The position numbers and the translations under genes are program-made. This document shows positions 35,687-45,346 of a DNA stretch of 64,000 bases, piece by piece. This DNA comes from Poriferisodalis sp965221195 (GTDB lineage: Bacteria > Actinomycetota > Acidimicrobiia > Acidimicrobiales > Poriferisodalaceae). The stretch lies in the NCBI GenBank assembly GCA_965221195.1, contig OZ244864.1:2480001-2544000 (forward strand), in the 5' to 3' direction. Below the pieces are notes generated by a model, which saw nothing but the letters and a program-made list of their open reading frames with translations, ran no database searches and was not told the origin of the DNA. Within the stretch, counting starts at the first letter, position 1. Each line of letters begins with the position of its first letter.

Positions 35687-37576
35687 CTAGACGAAGAGCG
35701 ATTCACGGAGCAAGATGCCACGGCCTTCGCAGCTGTCGCAGGGATCCGACATGGACTCCAACAGGCCCTCCCCGGTACGCATCCGGGTCATCTGGACGAT
35801 GCCCATATCTGAGATCGGTTCGGTCGCAGTTCGAGTCTTGTCGCGTGCCAATGCCTCATTCAGTGTCGACATGAGTTGCTCTCGCTGTCGTTTGTCGTCC
35901 ATGTCAACGAAGTCCACGACGATGATGCCGCCGATGTCGCGCAGCCGCAGTTGCTTGGCGATTTCGGTCGCTGCCTCAAGATTGTTCAAAAACAGGGTCT
36001 CATTGAGGCTGGACTTACCCACGTTGCGCCCTGTGTTCACATCGATAACGGTGAGCGCCTCGGTGTGCTCAATGATGAGCGAACCGCCTGAGGGAAGCCA
36101 GACCTTGCGGTCGGTTGCCTTGCGCACTTGTTCTGCTACGTGAGTGCGCTCAAACAACGCAAGACGCTCGGCTGTGGGGTCGTAATAGCGGATCCGGTTG
36201 ACGAGTGGTGCTGCGACCGCCTCCATGTATCCCTTGACCTGCTCAAAGAGGGATGCATCGTCGATCACTACCTCACGAAAGTCCGCCGTGAACTGTTCCC
36301 GGATGATGCGGACAGCGAGTTCGGGTTCACGGAACAGCAGCGTCGGCGCCTCAGAGCGCTCGGCAAGTTCGGAAATCTGTGTCCATTGACGCGTCAGTCG
36401 TTCTATGTCACGGCGGATCTCCGCAGAACTGACATTCTCCGCAGCTGTCCGCAAGATCACACCGAAACCCTCGGGAGTTTCCTTGGCAAGCAAGTTGCGC
36501 AGCCTGCGCCGTTCGCGACTCGGCAAGCGGCGAGAGATACCCGTGACGTTGCTGTTGGGAATTAGCACCACGAATCGACCCGGGAGCGAGACCTCTGTCG
36601 TCAGCCGTGCGCCCTTGTGCCCGATCGGGTTCTTGATGACCTGGCACATGATCTGCTGGCCGTTGCGAATCAGATCGCTGATCGCCGGCCCTTGGGGAGC
36701 GCGGCCCCGGCGACTGTTGGTCTGCTTGCGCTGGCTGCTGGCATCTTCGTCGCTGTCGTCAGTGTTGACGGTCAGGTCACCCCGATAGAGAACTGCCTGT
36801 TTCGGCGTGCCGATCTCAACGAATGCTGCCTCCATACCTGGAAGCACCCGCCGCACCTTGCCGAGATACAAGTTGCCGTAGATCTCAGAGATGTCATCTG
36901 AGGGACGGCTGACGTAGTACTCAATGAGCGACCGGCCTTCGAGCACAGCAATATGCGTGGCATCTTCGGCAACATGAACGCACATTCGGTAACGGCCGAT
37001 CGGTTTGCCATTTCGATAGTTGCCGCGACGTTCCAAGAGCTGCTCGTCGTCAAGTTTGACCGGTCGTTGATCTGCCAGAATCGCCTCAACGGGTGCGTTG
37101 GAATCGTTGCGTTGCGGGTCCGAAGAGCGCTGCGGGGTCTGGGCCTCACCGGAACGTCCTTGGCCGCCGCGTCCTCGGCCGCCGCGTCGACGGCGACGAC
37201 GACCGCTGGGACTGTCCGCTTCGGCGGCTTCGGCGGTCTGCTGAGTGGGCGCTGGACGGCTGTCGCCGATCTGTGGCTTACGCGTTGGCGGAGGCACAGC
37301 AGGCGGCGCGGATTTCGCCGGTGGCGCCTCGGGTGTCGTCCCCGCAGTGTGTGCTGGCAGGCGGCGCTTGCGAACAGCCGGCGTAGGTGCCGCTGGCTGG
37401 CTCGCTGCCGAACGCGTCTTCGGCGACCTGCTCTGGGCTGGCTTGCTCTGGGCTGGCTTGCTCTGGGCTGGATTATTCTGTGCTGGATTGTTCTGTGCTG
37501 GATTATTTCTTGGGGAGTTGTCTTCTTTCTTTGTTGCTGTGGTACTTGTTGTCTCATTCAGTGCTGATTCGTCCAC
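35687..37576 (-). CDS. rng: Ribonuclease E/G family endoribonuclease
   Basis: Single-strand endoribonuclease for mRNA decay and rRNA maturation. 629 residues. Residues 1-200 are a low-complexity Pro/Arg/Gln-rich region that includes NNPAQ repeats and RGGRGRGGQGR; then an S1 domain (GNLYLGKVRRVLPGMEAAFVEIG), then the catalytic domain with IIVVDFVDMDDKRQREQL (DNase-like Asp residues) and zinc-link PCDSCEGRG near the C-terminus. The start is GTG 37576, overlapping the DUF2344 gene. The disordered N-terminus replaces the C-terminal scaffold of E. coli RNase E, as in other actinobacteria. Confidence 0.92.
   Translation of the reverse strand: MDESALNETTSTTATKKEDNSPRNNPAQNNPAQNNPAQSKPAQSKPAQSRSPKTRSAASQPAAPTPAVRKRRLPAHTAGTTPEAPPAKSAPPAVPPPTRKPQIGDSRPAPTQQTAEAAEADSPSGRRRRRRGGRGRGGQGRSGEAQTPQRSSDPQRNDSNAPVEAILADQRPVKLDDEQLLERRGNYRNGKPIGRYRMCVHVAEDATHIAVLEGRSLIEYYVSRPSDDISEIYGNLYLGKVRRVLPGMEAAFVEIGTPKQAVLYRGDLTVNTDDSDEDASSQRKQTNSRRGRAPQGPAISDLIRNGQQIMCQVIKNPIGHKGARLTTEVSLPGRFVVLIPNSNVTGISRRLPSRERRRLRNLLAKETPEGFGVILRTAAENVSSAEIRRDIERLTRQWTQISELAERSEAPTLLFREPELAVRIIREQFTADFREVVIDDASLFEQVKGYMEAVAAPLVNRIRYYDPTAERLALFERTHVAEQVRKATDRKVWLPSGGSLIIEHTEALTVIDVNTGRNVGKSSLNETLFLNNLEAATEIAKQLRLRDIGGIIVVDFVDMDDKRQREQLMSTLNEALARDKTRTATEPISDMGIVQMTRMRTGEGLLESMSDPCDSCEGRGILLRESLFV
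37429..37503. repeat. 15-bp tandem repeat, five units
   Basis: Two units tgctctgggctggct, then tgctctgggctggat, tattctgtgctggat and tgttctgtgctggat, coding NPAQN/KPAQS pentapeptides at the N-terminus of the ribonuclease. Confidence 0.94.
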
Positions 37577-38393
37577 TGAAGGCTTCCTTTTGTCTCAAAG
37601 CGCATCTCGAAGGCACGGCCGGCTCGGCTCGTCCCGCTGCGCTTGCTGTCCATTGATGTGTTCTGCGGGCTATGCCCATGTCATGAGTCGGCGCAAGTGC
37701 CGAAGTGATTTCGCTGGGGCGCACGACACGCGGTGCGGCTGACAGTTCGGCGCTGAGCACTGCGCCTCGATCCGAGCACCCGACCACCTGCAGCGCCGTC
37801 ACGCTGGGTCGAATATCGGAACTCACAGTCTCGCCTTTGTGCAGGCGTTCTACAACGACGGTACCGGCCCCAAGCAGTTCTGCAACGGCGTTCCTTGCCG
37901 CCGTCGCTTGCAAACTCACGATCTCGAATTGCCAGCCGCACGAGCGAATGGCTGCCTGCAACGACGGCCCCTTACCGTCGGCGGGCACCACCGTCGATAC
38001 GTCCATACCTACGGGTAATGCCTCAGTGAGCGTTTGCGCCAAGGTGCAGTAGCTCGGAGCGGCCGAGGGCGGTTCGTGCTCACAAGGAGCATGGACACCG
38101 TCAGAGCAGACAATGATCGGCCCCGCAGCGGAGTTCTTGGTGCCTGCGTCGGTTTCGGCGCTGCTAGGAGCCAATGCACTCGCCGCCAGCGGCAGTTCTA
38201 GGTACTCGCCGTCAGATTCGTACCCCGTCGGCAGGGCGAGGCCGAAACTGATCCGCATACGAGGCGAGAAACCCTCGCTGTAGGCAACCGGCAGTCCCGC
38301 CTTGCGCACGGCACGCTCGACCACACGGGCCACATCTCGGTGGCCGATGAACCGAATCTTGCCGGTCTTGGAAAAACGTACCCGCAGCTTCAA
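37554..38393 (-). CDS. TIGR03936/DUF2344 radical-SAM-associated protein
   Basis: 279 residues. The N-terminal half is typical: LRVRFSKTGKIRFIGHRDVARVVERAVRKAGLPVAYSEGFSPRMRISFG (hallmark FSKTGKIRFIGHRD and GFSPRM). In other bacteria it is found beside, or fused to, the B12-binding radical SAM protein, as here (68 bp downstream). Its biochemical role is unknown; the linkage to rng-rplU-rpmA suggests RNA or ribosome modification. Confidence 0.85.
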   Translation of the reverse strand: MKLRVRFSKTGKIRFIGHRDVARVVERAVRKAGLPVAYSEGFSPRMRISFGLALPTGYESDGEYLELPLAASALAPSSAETDAGTKNSAAGPIIVCSDGVHAPCEHEPPSAAPSYCTLAQTLTEALPVGMDVSTVVPADGKGPSLQAAIRSCGWQFEIVSLQATAARNAVAELLGAGTVVVERLHKGETVSSDIRPSVTALQVVGCSDRGAVLSAELSAAPRVVRPSEITSALAPTHDMGIARRTHQWTASAAGRAEPAVPSRCALRQKEAFSGRISTE

Positions 38394-38460
38394 GACCGTC
38401 TCCCACCCGCGCGGGTGGGAGCGGCACCGTTGCTCAACACCGGCGGGGGGAGGCGGCGCG

Positions 38461-40503
38461 TCACGCGCTGTCCGTTGCCGATGCCACTGCGCCCGCTAAC
38501 CGGCGGGGACGCAGCTCAACCGGCACTAGATGGCCGGTTGCGAGATCCTGTCCCGTCCCTTGACTGCCGCCATTGGGGGCGACAGGGGACGCAACCATGT
38601 GCTCGATCCCATATTCAGTGCAGGCCCCGCAGTCATAACACGGGGTCCAGCGGCAGTCAGCTACGCCGTGCCCAGCCAAGGCGTCTTGCCAGTCCTGCCA
38701 GAGAAAGTCGCGATGCAGACCCGCTCCGATGTGGTCCCACGGCAGCGTCTCGTGTTCGCTTCGATGCCGGTAGGTGTACCAGTCGATGTCGAGACCGCAT
38801 GCTGTCATCGCTTCTTCCCAAAGCCCAAGGTCAAAGCGCTCGCTCCACTCTTGAAACGTGCCGCCCTTGCGCCAGACGTACTCAATGGCTGCGCCTACAC
38901 GCCGGTCACCACGACTGGCGATGCCCTCCGCAGCAGAAGCGGCTGGGTCGTGCCACTTGAGCTGGACGCGCCGGTTTCGGCCCAGCGCGGAGCGAACCAG
39001 ACGCACTTTGCGGTTCAACTCCTCGGGCCGGTTCTGCCCGAACCACTGAAAAGGCGTGTGAGGCTTGGGCACGAAGCCTCCCAGCGACACCGTCACCGAA
39101 GCCCTTTTGGTGTACTCCAGCCCGATGCGAGTACACGCATCGGCTAAGTGTGCAATGGCTTCAGTATCGGGGTCCATCTCAGAAGGCAACCCCGCCAAAA
39201 AGTACAGCTTCATGCGATGCCAGCCTTGGCTGTAAGCCGAACGCACTGCTGCATAGAGGTCTTCTTCGGTTATGAGCTTGTTGATGATTTGGCGCAACCG
39301 CCACGAACCCGCCTCAGGGGCGAAGGTCAACCCAGTACGGCGAGCGCGTGACACTTGGGCCGCTACATCAACAGTGAACGCATCGACACGCAGGCTCGGC
39401 AATGAGACGCTGATGCGGCTTGGATCAACGCCGCCGACGGTGCCACACGGCCCACCAGCACCAGTCGAGCCGCTCGCACCAGTTGAGCCGGTCGAGCCGG
39501 TCGAGACAGTGTCTGCGACGAGATCGGCGATGCCGCTGTAATCCGCCGTGGAAAGCGACATCAGGCTTACTTCGTCGTACCCGCTGCGCTCGAGCCCAGC
39601 CGACACCATCTGGCGCACCTGTGAGGGGGGACGTTCGCGCACCGGGCGGGTAATCATGCCCGCCTGGCAAAACCGACACCCACGAGTACAACCCCGAAAC
39701 ACCTCAACCGACAGCCGGTCGTGTACGACCTCAGTCACCGGTACGAGCTGCTGGCGCGGATAGGGCCAGTCGGCGAGATCGGCGACCGTCCGCTTAGCTA
39801 CCAACGGCGGCACATCTTGATGCTTGGGAGACACTCCGACGAGATCGGCCCCGTCGTACGTCACCTCATACATCGACGGCACATAAACGCCTTCAAGGCC
39901 GGCCAGTTCGCGCAACAGCCCCCAGCGGGTGCCTGCCCGCTTGCCGGAACGCTTCCAAGCGCCCACGACATCGGTGATCTCGCCAACCACTTCCTCGCCG
40001 TCGCCGATCACGAAGAAATCCACAAAATCGGCCAGCGGCTCGGGGTTGAAGGCGCAATGACCGCCAGCCCCGATCAGAGGATCGGCATTGCTGCGCTGCG
40101 CTGCGCGCACCGCCACACCGGCCAAGTCGATGCAGTTCAGCACGTTGGTATAGACCAGTTCGGCAGAGATATTGAAGGCGATAATGTCGAACTCGCCCGC
40201 AGCCCGATGGGTATCCACTGAGAACAACGGCAGCCCAACCGAACGCATCTCAGCTTCAAGGTCAACCCAAGGTGCATACGTTCGCTCAGCGCTTGCGTCG
40301 GGTCGCTCGTTGAGGAGCTCATAGAGAATCTGCAAGCCCTGATTCGGCAAGCCGACTTCGTACGTGTCTGGGTAAGCCAAGAGCCACGAAGTGATGCGGT
40401 CACCAGAGCGTGGTCGCTGCATCCCGTGCTCGCAGCCGATGTATCGAGCCGGCTTGGAGACACGAGGCAGCAGGGGCTCAAGCCGTGGCCACAGCGTTGT
40501 CAT
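38461..40503 (-). CDS. TIGR03960-type B12-binding radical SAM protein
   Basis: 680 residues from ATG 40503. N-terminal B12-binding-like domain (LLAYPDTYEVGLPNQGLQILYELLN), then a radical SAM domain with the cluster motif VFRGCTRGCRFCQAGM (CxxxCxxC) near residue 275. C-terminal extra cysteines (CRWTPCYDCGAC) may bind a second cluster. A Gly/Ser/Thr repeat (GSTGSTGASGSTGAGG) is inserted near residue 360. The substrate is unknown; the family regularly sits with DUF2344, rng and L21/L27. Confidence 0.88.
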   Translation of the reverse strand: MTTLWPRLEPLLPRVSKPARYIGCEHGMQRPRSGDRITSWLLAYPDTYEVGLPNQGLQILYELLNERPDASAERTYAPWVDLEAEMRSVGLPLFSVDTHRAAGEFDIIAFNISAELVYTNVLNCIDLAGVAVRAAQRSNADPLIGAGGHCAFNPEPLADFVDFFVIGDGEEVVGEITDVVGAWKRSGKRAGTRWGLLRELAGLEGVYVPSMYEVTYDGADLVGVSPKHQDVPPLVAKRTVADLADWPYPRQQLVPVTEVVHDRLSVEVFRGCTRGCRFCQAGMITRPVRERPPSQVRQMVSAGLERSGYDEVSLMSLSTADYSGIADLVADTVSTGSTGSTGASGSTGAGGPCGTVGGVDPSRISVSLPSLRVDAFTVDVAAQVSRARRTGLTFAPEAGSWRLRQIINKLITEEDLYAAVRSAYSQGWHRMKLYFLAGLPSEMDPDTEAIAHLADACTRIGLEYTKRASVTVSLGGFVPKPHTPFQWFGQNRPEELNRKVRLVRSALGRNRRVQLKWHDPAASAAEGIASRGDRRVGAAIEYVWRKGGTFQEWSERFDLGLWEEAMTACGLDIDWYTYRHRSEHETLPWDHIGAGLHRDFLWQDWQDALAGHGVADCRWTPCYDCGACTEYGIEHMVASPVAPNGGSQGTGQDLATGHLVPVELRPRRLAGAVASATDSA
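39456..39505. repeat. Short 9/18-bp repeat tract
   Basis: caccagtcgagccgctcg followed by caccagttgagccggtcg and further gagccggtc copies, in the radical SAM gene, coding Gly-Ser-Thr repeats. Confidence 0.8.
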
Positions 40504-40555
40504 TGCAGCCCCAACGCTACCGGCATCTGTGGATAACGCGGGCTGAGAGGAAGGC

Positions 40556-41725
40556 TTACACGGCGTAACGGCGAGCGCCAACGTTGATGACGACACCAAC
40601 AGCAGCGAATGCCGTCACTGTGGCAGAGCCGCCGTGGCTCATGAATGGCAACGGAATACCGGTGATCGGCATGATGCCGAGGGTCATCCCGACGTTCTGA
40701 AACACCTGAAACAGCAGCATCGACAGCACACCAACGGCGAGCAATCGTCCGAAGTGATCCCCGGCGCTGCGGGCTATCTGCCAGATACGCACCGACATGT
40801 ACGCATAGAGGGCCAGCAGGAGCGAGCCTCCGACGAAACCGAACTCTTCTCCCAAAGCCGTGAAGATGAAGTCATTGTGCTGCTCGGGCACCAAATCCAG
40901 ATTCGTCTGGGTGCCCTGTTTCCAACCTTGACCCCAGACACCGCCGGCACCGATGGCGATCTGGCTCTGACGCAGGTTGTAGGAGGCATCGAGGGGCTCA
41001 AAATCTTGATCCAAAAATGCCGTCAGGCGGTTTCTTTGCGTCTCGCTCAACAGACGCGGCCCTTGCAGAGCGTCAATGCTGAAGACCAGCACCAGCAACA
41101 AGATGCCGACCAACGTGATGAGGACAATGTGGCGGAGTCGCGCACGCGCAACCAGCAACATGCCCATAGACACGGCCACAAAGACCAGCATCGTGCCGAG
41201 ATCGGGCTGCAAGTAGATCAGGCTCATCGGCACCACCAGCAACAGCCCTGCGTTGAACAGAGTGTCGATGCGCAGATAACCCTCGTGGTTGGCAACAAAC
41301 GCAGCCAGCGAAACGATCACGACCAGCTTGGCGAATTCCGACGGCTGCAGTTGAAAGCCAAACAGCGGCAGCTCAAACCAGGAGCGGGCGTTGCGAATCT
41401 CGGGACCCCAGCGCAGCAGCGCCCCAAGGGCCACAAGTACCGCCAAGTACGCAGGCGTGGCGTAGAAACGAAGCACGCGGTAATCGATGACCGCTGCGAT
41501 CACCATGACCACCACGCCGATGCCAACGAAGATGGCCTGACGGCGAGCCACCGTCCACGGGTCCTCGCCGTCAAATGCGAAACTGCGCCATGTTGCGGAA
41601 TAGTTCATGGCAATCCCCACACACGCCACAGCGATTGCCGACAATCCCAGCGAGTAATCGGCGAACCATGCCGGGGATTGCAGTTCGCGCCGCCTGTGGG
41701 CGCGATTGAGCACCTGGGCAATCAC
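40556..41725 (-). CDS. rodA: Rod-shape determining protein RodA (SEDS glycosyltransferase)
   Basis: Membrane peptidoglycan polymerase of the elongasome. 389 residues with about ten membrane helices. SEDS motifs are present: LQPSEFAKLVVIVSLA, YLQPDLGTMLVF, EQHNDFIFTALGEEFGFVG and the C-terminal GIPLPFMSHGGSA. It overlaps mrdA by 4 bp (ATGA). Confidence 0.95.
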   Translation of the reverse strand: MIAQVLNRAHRRRELQSPAWFADYSLGLSAIAVACVGIAMNYSATWRSFAFDGEDPWTVARRQAIFVGIGVVVMVIAAVIDYRVLRFYATPAYLAVLVALGALLRWGPEIRNARSWFELPLFGFQLQPSEFAKLVVIVSLAAFVANHEGYLRIDTLFNAGLLLVVPMSLIYLQPDLGTMLVFVAVSMGMLLVARARLRHIVLITLVGILLLVLVFSIDALQGPRLLSETQRNRLTAFLDQDFEPLDASYNLRQSQIAIGAGGVWGQGWKQGTQTNLDLVPEQHNDFIFTALGEEFGFVGGSLLLALYAYMSVRIWQIARSAGDHFGRLLAVGVLSMLLFQVFQNVGMTLGIMPITGIPLPFMSHGGSATVTAFAAVGVVINVGARRYAV

Positions 41726-43896
41726 GACGGTGCCGCCCCAAGGGATTGCTGAGGGTGTCGCAACGCCCCAGAGATCTCATCGGTGTCAGGTATTCCGTCG
41801 CCGTCTGCGTCACCAGGAGTGTTGGCACGAGGCAGTGGAATGCCCCAAGGACATCCCTCAGGCACGAAGCCAAGGAAGGCCGGATCGCCTCGCAGCGCCT
41901 CGGGCACCTCGGGACACTCCGGCTGCGGTGGCACAAACGCAATCTGCGGTTCCGGCCAACGCTGCTCATAGGCGCGGACGGCTTCCACGATGCGTCGCGC
42001 CACCGGTGCTGCTGCCTCGCCGCCGTAGCCAGCTTCTTCCATCACCACAGCCACGACGTAGCGAGGGTCGTGCGTGGGTGCCCACGCAACAAACACTGCC
42101 GTGTCTTCCTTCTTGCGCCGCAGAACAGGGTTGAGGCCTTGTGCTTGGGCCGTGCCTGTCTTGCCCGAAACCCTGTAGCCCGCGTGGTCGTATCCCTCAA
42201 ACGCGGCAGCAGCGGTGCCTCTCAGCCGGGAATTGGTGACGTTGTTCAGCCCTTCGCGCACCACTGCGCCCCCTTCGGGGAAATCCACGACATCAAGGAC
42301 CCGCGGCTCAAACTCCAGCACCGGCTCACCGAACGTCTCGGTTTGACGCGAAACCACCCTCTCAACAATATTGGGCGAAAACAGAGTGCCGCCATTAGCA
42401 ATCGTGGCGTAAGCGTTAGCCAGTTGAATAGGCGTAGTGGCTACAAAGCCCTGCCCGATGCCAGTATTGATGTTGTCGCCGGGGAACCAGCGAGCGGGTT
42501 CGTTGTAGGGATTGAAAGCCTCGGGGCTGATCTCAAACAGTGTCTTTTTCACTTCGCCGTCTGGGATTCGGCCAGGTTTCTCAAACGGCAACTGGACACC
42601 AGACGGAGAACCAAGCCCAAGCAAGCGAGCCATGTCCTGGATTGCCCACTGCTCGGGTCCGTCGATCCAGTAGAGATCGTCTGCCACTTTGTAGAAGTAA
42701 GCATCGCTCGAACGCGTCAACGCTCCAGAGAGATCCAGCGTCCCAAGCGCAGCACGATTCGCATTGAAGAACGTGCATCGGCCACTGCAGCCCCGCTGAG
42801 GGGGAATGGTGTAGTACCCAACATCGTGAAACGCCGCCCGGGGCGAGATCAGCCCGGCCTTGAGCCCTGCCAGTGCCGTTATCGGCTTGAACACCGACCC
42901 CGGCGAGTAGATGCCCTGCACCGCAAGATTGTTGAGCGCTCCGGGCGCATAGGGATTCTCAAACACCGACTGGTACTCAGCCAAACTCAGACCCTCCACC
43001 ATCCAATTGGGGTCATAGGTCGGATGTGATGCCATGGCGAGCACATCGCCATTGCGGACATCCATAACCACTGCTGCTCCGGTGAGCGCAGGGTAGAAGA
43101 ACCCCGAGTCTTCGCTCACGTTCTTGCGTGCTGCGATCAGGCCTTGACGCAGGTACGACTCCACAGCTGCCTGTAACTCGGCGTCAATGGACAGCACGAT
43201 GTCGTGGCCGGGCTGAGGCGGCACATCGGCCAAGATGCGCTGCACCCGGTCTAGCCGGTCGACCTCAAGCTTGGTGCGTCCGGGCTCACCGTGAAGTTCT
43301 GCCTCAAACAGGCCTTCAATGCCAGCGCGACCGACTTGCTCATATGGGAGGTAGCCGTCATCGATCATTTCACGATGCTGACGCTCCGACATTGCCCCCA
43401 CGTACCCGACGACATGCGCGGCCACCTCGTTCTGCGGGTACGTTCGCAGCCAGTCCCACTTGGCCTCAACTCCGGGTATCGACCGCTCGGCTACTCGCAG
43501 CAGACCTTCCTCGTTGAGACCGGTCGCCACGACCTTCGGCGCAAGCGGATGCGTTCGCTGATCGTCGAGTCCTCGGGCGAGCTGCGGCACACTAACGTCA
43601 AGCAGGTCGGCAAGCTGAGTGAGCACCGAATCCAAATCATCCTCGGTGTAACTGGACTGGTCGATGGTCACGACACCTGTTCTGACGTTGTCCGCAAGCA
43701 CCACACCGTGGCGGTCGAGAATGCGACCGCGAGTCGGAGGCGTGACGATGATGCGAACCTGATTGGACTCCGCCGCCACGGTGAACTGCTCGGTCTCAAG
43801 CACCTGCAGATACCACAGTCGTGTGAACAGCGCGCCGAACAAGCCCACGATCACGATGCCCAAAAAAGCCATCCGACGTCGAACGGTTTCATCCAC
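41722..43896 (-). CDS. mrdA: Penicillin-binding protein 2 (class B transpeptidase)
   Basis: Cross-links peptidoglycan in elongation, with RodA. 724 residues from GTG 43896, with AGGGG eight bases upstream. A membrane anchor (FLGIVIVGLFGALFTRLWY) is followed by the dimerisation domain and transpeptidase domain. Active-site motifs: SPGSVFKPI (SxxK), RSSDAYFY (SxD) and VSGKTGTAQ (KTG). The C-terminus has a proline- and asparate-rich tail. The frame remains open to 43956 but that part overlaps mreD. Confidence 0.94.
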   Translation of the reverse strand: MDETVRRRMAFLGIVIVGLFGALFTRLWYLQVLETEQFTVAAESNQVRIIVTPPTRGRILDRHGVVLADNVRTGVVTIDQSSYTEDDLDSVLTQLADLLDVSVPQLARGLDDQRTHPLAPKVVATGLNEEGLLRVAERSIPGVEAKWDWLRTYPQNEVAAHVVGYVGAMSERQHREMIDDGYLPYEQVGRAGIEGLFEAELHGEPGRTKLEVDRLDRVQRILADVPPQPGHDIVLSIDAELQAAVESYLRQGLIAARKNVSEDSGFFYPALTGAAVVMDVRNGDVLAMASHPTYDPNWMVEGLSLAEYQSVFENPYAPGALNNLAVQGIYSPGSVFKPITALAGLKAGLISPRAAFHDVGYYTIPPQRGCSGRCTFFNANRAALGTLDLSGALTRSSDAYFYKVADDLYWIDGPEQWAIQDMARLLGLGSPSGVQLPFEKPGRIPDGEVKKTLFEISPEAFNPYNEPARWFPGDNINTGIGQGFVATTPIQLANAYATIANGGTLFSPNIVERVVSRQTETFGEPVLEFEPRVLDVVDFPEGGAVVREGLNNVTNSRLRGTAAAAFEGYDHAGYRVSGKTGTAQAQGLNPVLRRKKEDTAVFVAWAPTHDPRYVVAVVMEEAGYGGEAAAPVARRIVEAVRAYEQRWPEPQIAFVPPQPECPEVPEALRGDPAFLGFVPEGCPWGIPLPRANTPGDADGDGIPDTDEISGALRHPQQSLGAAPS

Positions 43897-44425
43897 CGTA
43901 GGGCCCCTGCACTCGATCGAGCGAGGTTTGCGGATATATGACCAGCGCCCAAACAACCAGACGTTCGAGCAGAGGTTGGGCCAGCAGGGCTGCGATTGCA
44001 GTAACTATCGCTATGCGACCGATGGGTGCCTCAGTCACATACTCAAGGTCCATCAACCAGCCTGCGACCCAAAACAGCCCGATGCCCCCCGCCGCAAGCA
44101 ACGACGCCGTCATGGCGCGTGCGACCCGTCGCGCCGATCCGAGCTGTTCGCCAATGAGACCGCACAGATAGCCGAGGAGTGTCAGAACCAGCAGACACAT
44201 ACCGAAGGGCGTGTGGACGATGAGATCAGACGCCAGACCACAGCCGGCACCAAACGAAGCACCGTTGTAACGACCGCCGAGGATCCCGCCAGCCACTGCG
44301 AGCAGCACAAACAGATCAACAATGACACCGGCGGGGGTCATTTGGCTCAGCAGTCCGGCATGCACCAAAACGGCGCAAACAAACACCACTGCGGATCGGG
44401 CCAAGGGCCCCGTGCTCGCCATCAC
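43889..44425 (-). CDS. mreD: Rod-shape determining protein MreD
   Basis: 178 residues, almost entirely hydrophobic with five or six helices (VFVCAVLVHAGLLSQM, VIVDLFVLLAVAGGILGG, GMCLLVLTLLGYLCGLIGE). The identification rests on membrane character plus position between mreC and mrdA. It overlaps mrdA by 8 bp. Confidence 0.85.
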   Translation of the reverse strand: MMASTGPLARSAVVFVCAVLVHAGLLSQMTPAGVIVDLFVLLAVAGGILGGRYNGASFGAGCGLASDLIVHTPFGMCLLVLTLLGYLCGLIGEQLGSARRVARAMTASLLAAGGIGLFWVAGWLMDLEYVTEAPIGRIAIVTAIAALLAQPLLERLVVWALVIYPQTSLDRVQGPYGG

Positions 44426-44438
44426 CGCAGATCCTCAC

Positions 44439-45335
44439 TCACGATGGGGCACCCGCAGGGTCAGCTTCGGGTTCTCGCTCGACGATGACCGGCGCTGTTG
44501 CGTTGGGTTCATACAGCAGTACTTGCACCCAACGCAGACGCGTCAGATCGGCCGCCGGATGGACCGTGACCCGCTGCGCGCCCCGAACCGCGTCGGGCTC
44601 CACATCGGTGACCGTGCCCACTAGCAGGCCGGTAGGAAACGTACTGCCCGAAAACCCGCTCGTGACGACAGTCTCGCCGGGTATGACAACCGTCTCCAGC
44701 TCGATATAGCTCACTTCTAGATCTTGATCTGGTCCACGTCCTGACGCGAGGCCATCGTCGCCGGAGCGCACCATCCGCACGCCGGCATCAAAGTTGGGGT
44801 CTGTCAGCAGCTCCACTCGTGACCAGTTCCTGCCGGCCTGCACCACCCGGCCGACCAAGCCGTGGCCGCTCTCCACCGGCATCCCCTCCCGAATGCCGTC
44901 AAGGCGACCTTTCGCCAGCTCAATGGTGCGCTCAAAGTTCGACACTGGCGCAGGGATGACCCGCGCAGTAACACGGGGGATCGCCCGCACTGTGTCGCGT
45001 GCGCCGAGCAACGACAACAGTTCTTGACGGTCTCGTTCCAGTTCACCGACCTGCAAGACGGATGCCTCAGCTTGTGCCAGCTCGTCGCGCAGCTGTGTGT
45101 TCTCTGCTTCGAGGTCGTCGTAGCTAACAATGCCGCGCCAGGCGCTGCGAATCGGTCCAGTGACCCAATCGCCGAAGGCCCGCACTGGCCCCAGCAAATC
45201 AAGCACCGCCCCGCGCCCAGATTCCAGAACACCTGCTGATCCGCGAGCATCAAGCGTAAGCAGCGCAATAGCAGTCACGACAAGCAAGGCCAGACGGAGC
45301 CAGACACGTCTGCGGCTGTCGTCGCGGCGAGCCAC
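44439..45335 (-). CDS. mreC: Rod-shape determining protein MreC
   Basis: 298 residues: an N-terminal anchor (LALLVVTAIALLTLDA), a coiled coil (EAENTQLRDELAQAEASVLQVGELERDRQEL, heptads visible in LEAENTQLRDELAQAE), and the beta-rich extracellular domain with ESGHGLVGRVVQAGRNWSRVELLTDPNF. Bridges MreB/MreD to peptidoglycan enzymes. 13 bp before mreD. Confidence 0.92.
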   Translation of the reverse strand: MARRDDSRRRVWLRLALLVVTAIALLTLDARGSAGVLESGRGAVLDLLGPVRAFGDWVTGPIRSAWRGIVSYDDLEAENTQLRDELAQAEASVLQVGELERDRQELLSLLGARDTVRAIPRVTARVIPAPVSNFERTIELAKGRLDGIREGMPVESGHGLVGRVVQAGRNWSRVELLTDPNFDAGVRMVRSGDDGLASGRGPDQDLEVSYIELETVVIPGETVVTSGFSGSTFPTGLLVGTVTDVEPDAVRGAQRVTVHPAADLTRLRWVQVLLYEPNATAPVIVEREPEADPAGAPS

Positions 45336-45346
45336 AGCCGGGAGCG

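Noticed and set aside
40634..43029. Long + strand frames opposite rodA and mrdA
   Set aside because: Antisense shadows of strongly supported genes in GC-rich DNA; their translations are rich in His, Gln and Arg without domains.
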